Part shown: positions 57,378 to 64,000 of the stretch, one piece after another
How the letters are laid out: each line of letters starts with the position of its first letter
Position numbering within the stretch: the stretch's first letter is position 1
Assembly: GCA_016208975.1 (NCBI GenBank)
Contig: JACQXA010000004.1
Span: 248,001-312,000, forward strand
DNA from: Nitrospinota bacterium
Lineage (GTDB): Bacteria; Nitrospinota_A; UBA7883; JACRLM01
Length of the DNA: 64,000 nucleotides
Direction of reading: 5' to 3'
Position numbers and translations under genes: made by a program
Notes under the pieces: generated by a model
The model's input: only the letters and a program-made list of their open reading frames with translations
Database searches by the model: none
What the model was told of the DNA's origin: nothing

Positions 57378-58049
57378 TCAATCCTCAGAAACTCCCACTT
57401 CGTCCAACGCGGCTTTCAACACCGCCGGGGTAATATCAAACTCCCCCTGTTTCATATTTGAACGGACAATCTTCAATAGATTCAGCGAGTTTTTTTCAAT
57501 GGCGTAAAAAACGTCGCCCACGCCCGTATTTTCAATGGGTTTGCCGGAAATAAGATTTACACCGAGGTTTCTGTAAAATTTCAGGATGTCCGCCGCTTTC
57601 ATCTCCCGTGTGAACCAGAGCGACAGAAGCCTGCGCCCCTCTCTGGGCATCATGGAAATGGACTGGCGCAGTATCTCATGAAACCGGGTGATTTCCAGGC
57701 TATCGGTCATGTCCATCCCTCCGGTCTTTAGATTTATGGGCGGGTATTCCTTTTCATTATCCGTGGCGGGGATGTCCAGAGGGTAGAACACCGGGTCTTC
57801 CACCATATCCAGCGACCCATTTTTTATCAGCGCATCCCGAACCCGGGCAATGGCTTCCAACGCTTCTTTCCGGCCTAGCTTCAACTGGCGCGCTATCTGG
57901 AACTCGTCCCGCCGCATTCGCAAAAAGATGAACACCACCTGATCCAACTCCGGCAAGGCCCGGATGGAGGCTGGAAGCCTTTTTCTGGTGGATTGGTTTA
58001 GAAAACCGGAGGATGGCATTGTTCCCTGATTATCAGAAAGCCCGGCCAT
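57378..58049 (-). CDS. Sigma-70 region 4-like protein (C-terminal half of a split sigma factor)
   Basis: A 223-residue protein with two helix-turn-helix-like segments. The first (LPASIRALPELDQVVFIFL...FQIARQLKLGRKEALEAI) resembles region 4 of extracytoplasmic sigma factors. The second (MMPREGRRLLSLWFTREMKAADILKFYRNLG) is another candidate. It lacks a region 2. The gene overlaps the 3' end of the upstream gene, which carries the missing region-2-like half. I infer one split factor; the match is weak and not a textbook sigma factor. Confidence 0.5.
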   Translation of the reverse strand: MAGLSDNQGTMPSSGFLNQSTRKRLPASIRALPELDQVVFIFLRMRRDEFQIARQLKLGRKEALEAIARVRDALIKNGSLDMVEDPVFYPLDIPATDNEKEYPPINLKTGGMDMTDSLEITRFHEILRQSISMMPREGRRLLSLWFTREMKAADILKFYRNLGVNLISGKPIENTGVGDVFYAIEKNSLNLLKIVRSNMKQGEFDITPAVLKAALDEVGVSED

Positions 58050-58449
58050 ATTTCCAGCGGAGCCAGTCTATATAAAACTCGCGGGAATTGAGGATGGTCC
58101 AAACATAGGTGGAAAGGAGGCAACCGTTCCTGCCGGTGTAGGTTTTAAGCTTCCTTTTCAACTGGTCGAAGATCCACAGGTATGTGTCCATCCCTTCATC
58201 GCACTCTTCCAGCCGGTTTTGAGGGATTTTCCCGTTCAACCTTAATGAAAGCCCCGTAAGCCCGCAAAACACCCCCCCCGCGCGGTGGGGGCAATGCTCC
58301 ACGCACCATTCCCTGGTTTTATAGAGCGCCCAGCGGGTATGGGTTTCCACGAAACTTCTTAAAGCCTCACCATCGCCTTCGGATACGCGGCGGACCAGTA
58401 TCAAATCCTGCTCGATTCTTGAGGTGGGAACTTCGGATGCGCTTGCCAT
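58033..58449 (-). CDS. Sigma-70 region 2-like protein (N-terminal half of a split sigma factor)
   Basis: A 138-residue helical protein whose second half (CDEGMDTYLWIFDQLKRKLKTYTG...LLSTYVWTILNSREFYIDWLRWKYG) resembles region 2 of ECF sigma factors. It has no region 4. Its stop overlaps the next gene start by 17 bases, and that gene carries a region-4-like half. Several cysteines (CVEHCPHRAGGVFC) are unusual for sigma factors. Function is inferred from the pairing and the anti-sigma-like neighbour. Confidence 0.5.
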   Translation of the reverse strand: MASASEVPTSRIEQDLILVRRVSEGDGEALRSFVETHTRWALYKTREWCVEHCPHRAGGVFCGLTGLSLRLNGKIPQNRLEECDEGMDTYLWIFDQLKRKLKTYTGRNGCLLSTYVWTILNSREFYIDWLRWKYGRAF

Positions 58450-58626
58450 TGGGGGATTATAATCACAGGCTCAAAGAGGGTCAACTAAAGCGGCTCTCTC
58501 CATGGCCTGTCTTTTCTTTAGAATATGTGGAAGGAATACTGTTTATTCACCATTAAGACCCAGTTTAAAATACATCCTTCTTTTGGACAAGCTTGTTTGG
58601 ATGTTCGATAACACTCGGAGAATTGT

Positions 58627-59670
58627 ATGAACGCGACCAGGTTCTTTGTGGCGATGTTGGTGGTTCTTATGTTGGCGCCGGTTTTCGCTGAAAGCACGGA
58701 CAAGGGCAATACCTCGTTGATGAAAGCCGCGCAGGAAAATTTCGCCCCCCTGCCTGACAAGCCGGTATTCAAAAGCGACAATCCCAGCCTTCCCGCGAAA
58801 CTTACGCTGGGCAAGATGCTTTTTTTCGACACCCGTCTGTCCAAGTCCAACGTGTTTTCATGCAATTCATGCCATAACCTCTCCACCGGCGGGGTGGACA
58901 ACAATTCGTTCTCCACGGGCCACAACTGGCAGGCAGGCGGCAGGAACTCTCCAACCGTTTTAAATGCGGCCCTCCAGGTGGCGCAATTCTGGGACGGCCG
59001 CGCGGCGGACGTGGAAGCCCAGGCGCAGGGGCCAATATTAAATCCCATCGAAATGGCCGCCACGCAGGAACTGGTGATAGCCAGGCTGAAAACAATCCCC
59101 GAATACGTGGCCCTGTTCAAGCAGGCGTACCCTAACCAGAAGGAATCCCTCACTTATAAAAACCTGGCTGACGCCATCGGCGCTTTCGAGCGGACGCTAC
59201 TGACACCCTCGCGGTTCGACGAGTTCCTAAAGGGCAATGAGCGCGCCTTGAACGCCAACGAAAAGGCTGGCCTGAAACTGTTCATGGACAAAGGTTGCGT
59301 AAACTGCCACAACGGCGTTACGGTCGGGGGAAACTCTTTCCAGAAGTTCGGCGTGATGAACACCCCCGGGTTCCTCAAGGACAAAGGCCGGTTCGACCTG
59401 ACCAAGAAGGAAGACGACTTGAACGTCTTCAAAGTGCCAACCTTGAGAAACGTGGCGCTTACCTACCCTTATTTCAATGACGGTAGCGTGTGGGACCTGA
59501 AAGAGGCGGTGAAGGTTATGGCATGGACTCAGCTTGGTGACAAACTCTCCGACGAGGAAATCGGCAAGATATTGTCGTTCCTTAACGCCCTTACCGGCAA
59601 ACAGCCGGAGGTGGTGATGCCTATCCTGCCTCCATCAACGCCCGCTACGCCCAAACCCAGCAGGGGTTAA
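58627..59670 (+). CDS. Di-heme cytochrome c peroxidase
   Basis: A periplasmic peroxidase of 347 residues with a signal peptide (MNATRFFVAMLVVLMLAPVFA). It has two heme-binding sites, CNSCH (79-83) and CVNCH (224-228), the FFDTRLS and FWDGRAADVEAQ landmarks, and a Pro-rich tail. It removes hydrogen peroxide using electrons from cytochrome c. The CcmABCD system at 52-54 kb would mature it. The selenoprotein peroxiredoxin gene at 10 kb is a second peroxide defence. Confidence 0.93.
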   Translation: MNATRFFVAMLVVLMLAPVFAESTDKGNTSLMKAAQENFAPLPDKPVFKSDNPSLPAKLTLGKMLFFDTRLSKSNVFSCNSCHNLSTGGVDNNSFSTGHNWQAGGRNSPTVLNAALQVAQFWDGRAADVEAQAQGPILNPIEMAATQELVIARLKTIPEYVALFKQAYPNQKESLTYKNLADAIGAFERTLLTPSRFDEFLKGNERALNANEKAGLKLFMDKGCVNCHNGVTVGGNSFQKFGVMNTPGFLKDKGRFDLTKKEDDLNVFKVPTLRNVALTYPYFNDGSVWDLKEAVKVMAWTQLGDKLSDEEIGKILSFLNALTGKQPEVVMPILPPSTPATPKPSRG

Positions 59671-59712
59671 TTATGGCTGGCCGTTAAATGCGGCTTATGT
59701 GATTTAACATGA

Positions 59713-59746
59713 AAAACCCGGTGGCTAAAATCCTCCGGGTTTTTTT
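59713..59746. terminator. Bidirectional terminator after cytochrome c peroxidase gene
   Basis: AAAACCCGG (59713-59721) pairs with CCGGGTTTT (59735-59743) and is followed by more T residues; on the minus strand A-to-T runs also match. It serves both converging genes. Confidence 0.85.
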
Positions 59747-59760
59747 AATTTCCGGCCGCG

Positions 59761-60186
59761 TTACCGGGGTGAAGCGCCCGGCCCTCCACCGGACGAAGCG
59801 CCACTATCAGTCCCTTCGGAGGATGCCGATGAGCTCACGGCGCTAATATCGTCTTCGTCGGAATCCGGCTCACCAAACTCCACCGCCTGGGCCTCTTCGC
59901 CGCCATGCCGCACGGCGGCCCTGCGCGGATCTTCGTAAGTTATGGGGCGCTGTACGGGCATCTGGCCGGAAAGGAATACAGACGCTGGCGATATGGCCGC
60001 CTGCACCGAAGCGCCCGGGCTGGCCAGGTTCCGCGCGGTTTGGGCTTCGGGCGAAAAAGTCACCCTGTCCTGCGCCCCAACCTGGGTGGTCTTGGGGATT
60101 TTCAGTTCTACCGCCCTTTCGGCGTAGAACTGTTGCCGCCCGTAAACGCCGGATACCCTTATGGGCCCGCCAATACCGTCTATCAT
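59761..60186 (-). CDS. Hypothetical protein of the flagellar cluster
   Basis: A 141-residue acidic, low-complexity protein. It starts MIDGIGGPIRVSGVYG, has the DRVTFSPEAQTARNL segment and a Ser/Gly/Asp-rich tail. Such a segment occurs in small flagellar proteins, and it lies 16 bases after the FlgN-like gene. A FlgM-type anti-sigma role is possible but not supported by a clear match. Confidence 0.5.
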   Translation of the reverse strand: MIDGIGGPIRVSGVYGRQQFYAERAVELKIPKTTQVGAQDRVTFSPEAQTARNLASPGASVQAAISPASVFLSGQMPVQRPITYEDPRRAAVRHGGEEAQAVEFGEPDSDEDDISAVSSSASSEGTDSGASSGGGPGASPR

Positions 60187-60202
60187 GATGTTCCGCCGAA
60201 CC

Positions 60203-60643
60203 TCACATCTTCCTGTCTATAAACTTCGCGTAAACAGGTTTGGATGTTTTCCCGTATGTGGCCATGGTGCGCCTGCCGGAGGCCATGGCGCTAAAATCGT
60301 CTTTTATGGATACCGCCACCGCCTCCATGGCTTTCATACCGGAAGAGTCCATCTCCATTATCCGCTTCAGCGTATTTTCAATGTCTCTCTTCAGCCCAGC
60401 TACTTCCTTCTTATCCAGCCAATCTTTCCGGCCGGGTTTGCCCAGGATACCGGCCAGCTTGCCATCCCCTTCCGTAAGCTGGAGGATCAAGCCGTCCCGC
60501 CCATCCACGGCTCCCATGATATCCTCCAATGGAGCGCCCTCCTGGGTAAGCGTAAGTATCCGGCCTGTTCTTTCCTCCAAATCCTTAAGTTGAGCTTTTT
60601 TCTCTTCTAAAAGCTTTATCGCCAGGCCAAAGTCCTTATCCAT
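60203..60643 (-). CDS. FlgN-like flagellar chaperone
   Basis: A 146-residue helical, coiled-coil protein starting MDKDFGLAIKLLEEKKAQLKDLEERTG. It has the LEDIMGAVDGRDGLI segment and a C-terminal YAKFIDRKM. It fits the FlgN type, which holds hook-associated proteins before export, but the match is moderate. The small gene that follows may be its partner. A sigma-28-like promoter lies upstream. Confidence 0.6.
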   Translation of the reverse strand: MDKDFGLAIKLLEEKKAQLKDLEERTGRILTLTQEGAPLEDIMGAVDGRDGLILQLTEGDGKLAGILGKPGRKDWLDKKEVAGLKRDIENTLKRIMEMDSSGMKAMEAVAVSIKDDFSAMASGRRTMATYGKTSKPVYAKFIDRKM

Positions 60644-60732
60644 TTTTAACTGTCACCCTGCCTGATTTAATTGTACGCTTCCTGCCTCATTAAACGGCGC
60701 CCAGCCAAAGTTTATATTACCTCTATCTGCCT

Positions 60733-60758
60733 TATCGGAGAATTTGTTTAATTCTTAA
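60733..60758 (-). promoter_or_regulatory. Sigma-28 (FliA)-like promoter upstream of the FlgN-like gene
   Basis: On the minus strand TAAG and TCCGATAA are separated by 14 bases, close to the FliA consensus TAAA-N15-GCCGATAA. The -10 lies 90 bases before the FlgN-like start. Late flagellar genes are often controlled this way. Confidence 0.4.
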
Positions 60759-60855
60759 GTCCCGGGGGCAAAAAAATGGATATTTTTGAGACAGGGGGGA
60801 GCAAACCTGGAGGGCTAAACAGACAACCTATTGATTTACAAGACAAAGAATGGAT

Positions 60856-61248
60856 TTACTGGGAAAGCTCCACGTTTTGGGAGATTATTTTTTTTACTAT
60901 GGTCAGGAACTCTTCCATCTCCACGGGCTTAATGATGTATTCGAGAGCCCCAAGATCGTAAACGGATTCCATGAAACTTTCAACGTCGCCATGGCCGGTC
61001 ATGATAATGGCTTTCTGCCCTTTTCTTATCCCGGCTACTTTCCGGACAAAGTCGGTACCGGACATTTCAGGCATCACCAGGTCTGAAATTATCAAATCGT
61101 AAGGCTTGTTCTGGAGCATCTTGAGGGCGGCCTCGGCCGAGAAGGTGGTTTCTATCTCGTACCCGCTTTCCTTGAGAACTTCGGAGGACCATAAAAGATG
61201 GGCTTCGTCGTCATCTACCAGAAGAATGGATTTCTTTTTTCCGCTCAT
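60856..61248 (-). CDS. Single-domain response regulator
   Basis: A 130-residue CheY-like receiver with DDD (12-14), phosphoacceptor Asp56 in LIISDLVMP, Thr84 and Lys107 in IIKPVEM. There is no output domain, so it probably works by protein interaction, for example in chemotaxis or in a phosphorelay with the hybrid kinase at 50.7-52.2 kb. The partner is unknown. It sits between the flagellar pair and the repressor gene. Confidence 0.88.
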   Translation of the reverse strand: MSGKKKSILLVDDDEAHLLWSSEVLKESGYEIETTFSAEAALKMLQNKPYDLIISDLVMPEMSGTDFVRKVAGIRKGQKAIIMTGHGDVESFMESVYDLGALEYIIKPVEMEEFLTIVKKIISQNVELSQ

Positions 61249-61439
61249 TACTACCTGTCCACCTAATTAACGCCCCTTACCGCCGGTTCATTATAAATTC
61301 ATGGCTCTGAAAAACCAAGCTATAAATGGCTTTGGATAAAAAGGGGCAGGTGTTGGAGGCATTGATGACGCTCGATGTGTCGAGCTTAAGTCAAACCGCG
61401 TCGCGCTATGAAGGGGTGGGAAGAACCATTCCCGCCTAT

Positions 61440-61472
61440 CCCCAGCCCGCTTTTAAATACAATGGGCTGGGG
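61440..61472. repeat. Perfect 9-base inverted repeat
   Basis: CCCCAGCCC and GGGCTGGGG are separated by 15 AT-rich bases, 15 bases after the 3' end of the repressor gene. There is no T-run outside the stem, so it may be a terminator variant or an operator-like site. The 61249-61439 gap holds no convincing gene. Confidence 0.5.
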
Positions 61473-61487
61473 TGGCGAGATGGCGGA

Positions 61488-61904
61488 TTATCGTCCTTTT
61501 CCGGCTTTCCGGGACAGGCCCCGTTTGGAGGTTGAAGGCGCAATCTTGTCCAGAATGCCCTCCAACAACTCTATATCCTTCTCGTTCCTCGAAGAATAAA
61601 GCTGTTTTACCCGCTCCAGCGAGTCAGCCCGGCGCAGATTCAACTGGCCATATACAGGATTGGGTTCTTTTACCAGCATCAGGCCGTCAATCTGGTCCAG
61701 ATCCACAGCTTTACCGGTCAACAGCCAATCCAACGAACAGCCAGTGAATTCCTGGATCTTGAGCAGATTGTCGTAAGTGGGTATCCTCCCCTTCTGCCAG
61801 TAATACTGGAACAGACCTTTTTCGATACCCACTTTCCTGGCCCACGAGTAAGGTTTGTCGCCCTTCATAAGCAACCTCAACCTCTCGCGGAATTCATGAT
61901 TCAT
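61488..61904 (-). CDS. XRE-family repressor (phage CI-like N-terminal domain)
   Basis: A 138-residue protein with an N-terminal helix-turn-helix (RERLRLLMKGDKPYSWARKVGIEKGLFQYYWQKGRIPTYDNLLKI) of the CI-like phage-repressor kind, followed by a Lys/Arg-rich linker. No integrase or phage genes lie near, so it may be a remnant or an adopted regulator. AGGAGGAAAT lies just before the ATG. CCCATTTGGG near 61923-61932 lies in the promoter region and could be its own operator. Confidence 0.7.
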   Translation of the reverse strand: MNHEFRERLRLLMKGDKPYSWARKVGIEKGLFQYYWQKGRIPTYDNLLKIQEFTGCSLDWLLTGKAVDLDQIDGLMLVKEPNPVYGQLNLRRADSLERVKQLYSSRNEKDIELLEGILDKIAPSTSKRGLSRKAGKGR

Positions 61905-62190
61905 GATTTCCTCCTGAAAGTACCCATTTGGGAATAACTATTTTTGGTTACGCCAAGGGGTGGCGGCCAAAACGCAAATTGCTCCAAAGAAAATCCGGAT
62001 GAAGGTTTTCGTTTGAAACTGTTAATACGAAGAAAACATAAATTGTACACAACTGGAAAAAGGGCGCAACACAATTAACCCATACTTTTTATATACCACT
62101 TTATGGTCAGACTCGCCGGACCGAAACCACAAGAAGCATGTTTGTATTGTGATGATTCGATTCAAAAAAGGATTCTACCGACAGTAGCGG

Positions 62191-62988
62191 TTAGCGCACA
62201 ACCTTTTGAATAACTTGGGAATCAAAATAATTAACGCCCATGCCCGCGTCCACCACAACTTTCTGGGCGTTCACTCCGCTGGAAGCGTCGCTGAGTAGAA
62301 ACGCGGCCACCCTGCCAGCCTCGGCGGTGTCCAGCGCGCGCTTGCGGGGAATAACTTTTTCCGCGTAAAGGTAGGAGTCCACATATCCGGGGATCCCTGC
62401 CGATGCGGAGGTCTTCAACAATCCCGGCGCCACGGCGTTAAACCTAACCTCGGAGAAGGCCGAGAAGCTCTTGGCCAGAAACGCCAGGGAAGAATCCAGC
62501 GCGGCTTTTATGGGCGCCATGTACCCGTAGTTTTCCGAAGCCATGGTGGTGGTGGATATGGATATGGTAACCACAGAGGCTTTCTTATCCATCATATCCT
62601 TGAAGGCGTTGGACACGGTGATAAGCGAGAAACAGGAGATGTCCAGCGCCTCCATGAAATCGCCTTTCCGTATCTGGTGGAACGGTTTTGCGCCATCGGA
62701 ATACCGGGCGAAAGCCACCGAATGGACTATTCCGTGAATGACTGGGTGTTTTTCCCGCGCCTCCTCAGCCATGGCCTTTACGCTATCTTCGCTGGACACG
62801 TCACATATATAAGCGTCGGCCCCGGGGAAAAGTTTTTCAACTGTCTCTTTCCGGGCCTGGTCCTGAACCGAGAAGACAACCTGCCCGCCCTCTTTGCTTA
62901 TGATGTCGGCCACGGAATAGGCCACGCTTTTTTTATTGGCCACGCCTATGACCAGGTATGTTTTCCCCTCAAAACCCAGAAAGCTCAT
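62191..62988 (-). CDS. fabI: Enoyl-ACP reductase FabI
   Basis: Reduces trans-2-enoyl-ACP in fatty acid elongation. The 265 residues carry the NAD loop GVANKKSVAYSVADIISKEGG (not the usual GxxxGxG), the SVAFA stretch and the YGYMAPIKAALDSS segment with the Tyr-x6-Lys pair. The C-terminal region LSDASSGVNAQKVVVDAGMG is typical. fabZ lies 5 bases upstream on the same strand and is likely co-transcribed. FabI is the target of triclosan-type inhibitors in many bacteria. Confidence 0.95.
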   Translation of the reverse strand: MSFLGFEGKTYLVIGVANKKSVAYSVADIISKEGGQVVFSVQDQARKETVEKLFPGADAYICDVSSEDSVKAMAEEAREKHPVIHGIVHSVAFARYSDGAKPFHQIRKGDFMEALDISCFSLITVSNAFKDMMDKKASVVTISISTTTMASENYGYMAPIKAALDSSLAFLAKSFSAFSEVRFNAVAPGLLKTSASAGIPGYVDSYLYAEKVIPRKRALDTAEAGRVAAFLLSDASSGVNAQKVVVDAGMGVNYFDSQVIQKVVR

Positions 62989-62993
62989 TTTAA

Positions 62994-63446
62994 TCAGGCT
63001 CCCATCGGCTCTGGCGTTTTGGCCAGGGCGCAGGTGAACGATACGCTCACGGCCAGTTCGCCGTTCACGGTGGCTTTCCCTTTCATGAAGAACGCCATGC
63101 CCACCTTGTCCTCCAGTTCCACGGTCAACGCCACCATATCCCCCGGGCGCACAAGCCTTTTAAACCGCGCGTCGCGTATGCGGGCCAGCACCGGCACGGA
63201 TCCGCTTTCCATCATACCCCCTTGCTGGGATAGCAGTATGGCCCCCGCCTGGAAAATGCTTTCGCAGGTTAATACACCGGGCATCACCGGGAAATGGGGG
63301 TAGTGCCCCTTGAAAAAATCCAGATCCGGCGAAAGGAACTTTTCCGCCACGATATGTTTATCATCCACCTCCAATACCCTGTCCACAAAAAGAAATGGGG
63401 GACGGTGGGGTATCGCCCGGTGGATTTCTTCCGTTCCGTAAATCAT
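62994..63446 (-). CDS. fabZ: 3-hydroxyacyl-ACP dehydratase FabZ
   Basis: Dehydrates 3-hydroxyacyl-ACP in fatty acid synthesis. The 150 residues include PHRPPFLFVDRV, the catalytic His48 in GHYPHFPVMPG and Glu62 in CESIFQAG. The ATG chosen has GGCGGA just before it; a GTG ten codons earlier is open but less likely. It sits between the MITE copy and fabI. Confidence 0.93.
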   Translation of the reverse strand: MIYGTEEIHRAIPHRPPFLFVDRVLEVDDKHIVAEKFLSPDLDFFKGHYPHFPVMPGVLTCESIFQAGAILLSQQGGMMESGSVPVLARIRDARFKRLVRPGDMVALTVELEDKVGMAFFMKGKATVNGELAVSVSFTCALAKTPEPMGA

Positions 63447-63509
63447 GTTCCGCCAAAAAATGGGGTATTGTACCACGGACGGGGGGTAATTGGCCGGTCA
63501 GGGAAACAG

Positions 63510-63660
63510 GGTAGTGTCTCAGTTTGGATCTCGAATAATAGACAGATCCTTCACTTCGCAGGCGCTTCGCTCAGGATGACAATGTTATCAACGGCTTTTA
63601 TATTGTCATTCTGAGCGTAAGTGAAGAATCTCCCCTGTACTTTCAAACTGAGACGTTACC
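63510..63660. mobile_element. MITE-like palindromic element, copy 3
   Basis: Same orientation as copy 2: it begins GGTAGTGTCTCAGTTTGGA and ends with the complement of GGTAACGTCTCAGTTTGAA. GAAACAG flanks it on both sides (63503-63509 and 63661-63667; the match extends to 8 bases with the adjoining G), again a target duplication. It lies between fabG and fabZ. Confidence 0.85.
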
Positions 63661-63689
63661 GAAACAGGGATTTATTGAGAAACGACGGG

Positions 63690-64000
63690 CTACAGCCCGC
63701 CCGTTATTTCCATAACAGAGCCGGTTATATACGAAGACTCCCTGCTCGCCAGGAACAGCACCAGCCGGGCCACTTCTTCCGCCGTGCCGAACCTTTTCAA
63801 CGGGACCTGGTTTGTATATGCCTTTTTCATATCTTCCGGCAGGTCGCCGATAAAATCGGTGTCTATAAAGCCCGGGGATACGCAGTTGACGGTTATTTTC
63901 CTGCCAGCCACTTCTTTGGAGAGCGACCGGGTAAGCCCCACCTGGCCCGCCTTGGACGCGGCGTAGTTTGCCTGCCCCGCGAAACCGTATTCGCCGCAGG
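63690..64000 (-). CDS. fabG: C-terminal part of 3-oxoacyl-ACP reductase FabG (cut by window edge)
   Basis: The frame is open to the right edge, and the visible 103 codons carry the catalytic YAASK (Tyr-x3-Lys), the KITVNCVSPGFIDTDF loop and the end EITGGL, all typical of short-chain reductases of the FabG type. It would reduce 3-oxoacyl-ACP with NADPH. It lies in a fab cluster with fabZ and fabI, now separated by a MITE copy, which may affect co-expression. Confidence 0.85.
   Translation of the reverse strand, partial: CGEYGFAGQANYAASKAGQVGLTRSLSKEVAGRKITVNCVSPGFIDTDFIGDLPEDMKKAYTNQVPLKRFGTAEEVARLVLFLASRESSYITGSVMEITGGL

Noticed and set aside
60776-60961. Plus-strand frame of 61 codons starting MDIFETGG
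   Set aside because: Half of it lies antisense to the response regulator gene, with no sign of selection.
61326-61535. Plus-strand frame of 69 codons starting MALDKKGQVLEALM
   Set aside because: No ribosome site before the ATG, and its second half is antisense to the repressor gene end and the inverted repeat.

Overview
The window is a dense, roughly 57-60% GC bacterial chromosome segment of about 75 protein genes and one tRNA, with no rRNA, CRISPR array or intact insertion sequence. The genes point to a flagellated Gram-negative bacterium: outer-membrane porin OprB, a LolB-like lipoprotein, the murein transglycosylase MltA, system I cytochrome c maturation (CcmABCD), a di-heme peroxidase and flagellar export genes. 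A two-subunit glycine decarboxylase, a formylmethanofuran-dehydrogenase-A-like protein, PPi-type phosphofructokinase and apparent selenocysteine use suggest a deltaproteobacterial, Nitrospinota or similar lineage. This placement is inference, and I cannot name the species.

Layout. 1-4.6 kb: the start of an unknown membrane protein, proS, nhaB and an eIF-2B-like protein. 4.7-15 kb: ligA, a HEPN/MNT pair, a divergent phosphofructokinase, infA, a peroxiredoxin gene with an in-frame UGA at the catalytic residue, an aminotransferase, coaD and a PPi-type phosphofructokinase, with two copies of a palindromic MITE-like element. 15-19 kb: envelope lipoproteins, dciA and yjbQ. 19-23.5 kb: the glycine cleavage operon gcvT-gcvH-gcvPA-gcvPB. 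23.6-28.7 kb: tRNA-Glu, galU, a DUF4412-like protein, hsp20 and lon. 28.7-34 kb: a porin, an AT-rich island with a nuclease/integrase-repeat fusion, a glycine-zipper lipoprotein and thiL. 34-38 kb: smc. 38-44 kb: a small Zn protein, then a minus-strand cluster pcm, HD-like, accB, accC, MBL hydrolase and ankyrin protein. 44-51 kb: mtaB, a SAM hydrolase family protein, mltA, NUDIX, fwdA-like and a hybrid sensor kinase. 52-56.4 kb: ccmABDC, era and recO. 56.4-58.5 kb: a two-gene split sigma-like factor plus a zinc-finger anti-sigma-like protein. 58.6-62 kb: cytochrome c peroxidase, flagellar small proteins, a response regulator and a lone repressor. 62-64 kb: fabI, fabZ and the end of fabG, interrupted by a third MITE copy.

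The most notable points are: (1) a selenocysteine peroxiredoxin that standard gene calling would break or drop, with a SECIS-like hairpin 18 nt after the UGA; (2) a roughly 150 bp MITE family in three copies, each with terminal inverted repeats and 7-8 bp target duplications; (3) an AT-rich Mrr-like nuclease fused to five integrase-type repeats; (4) a sigma factor apparently split over two overlapping genes beside a membrane anti-sigma-like protein; and (5) a phosphofructokinase paralogue that has lost conserved active-site residues.
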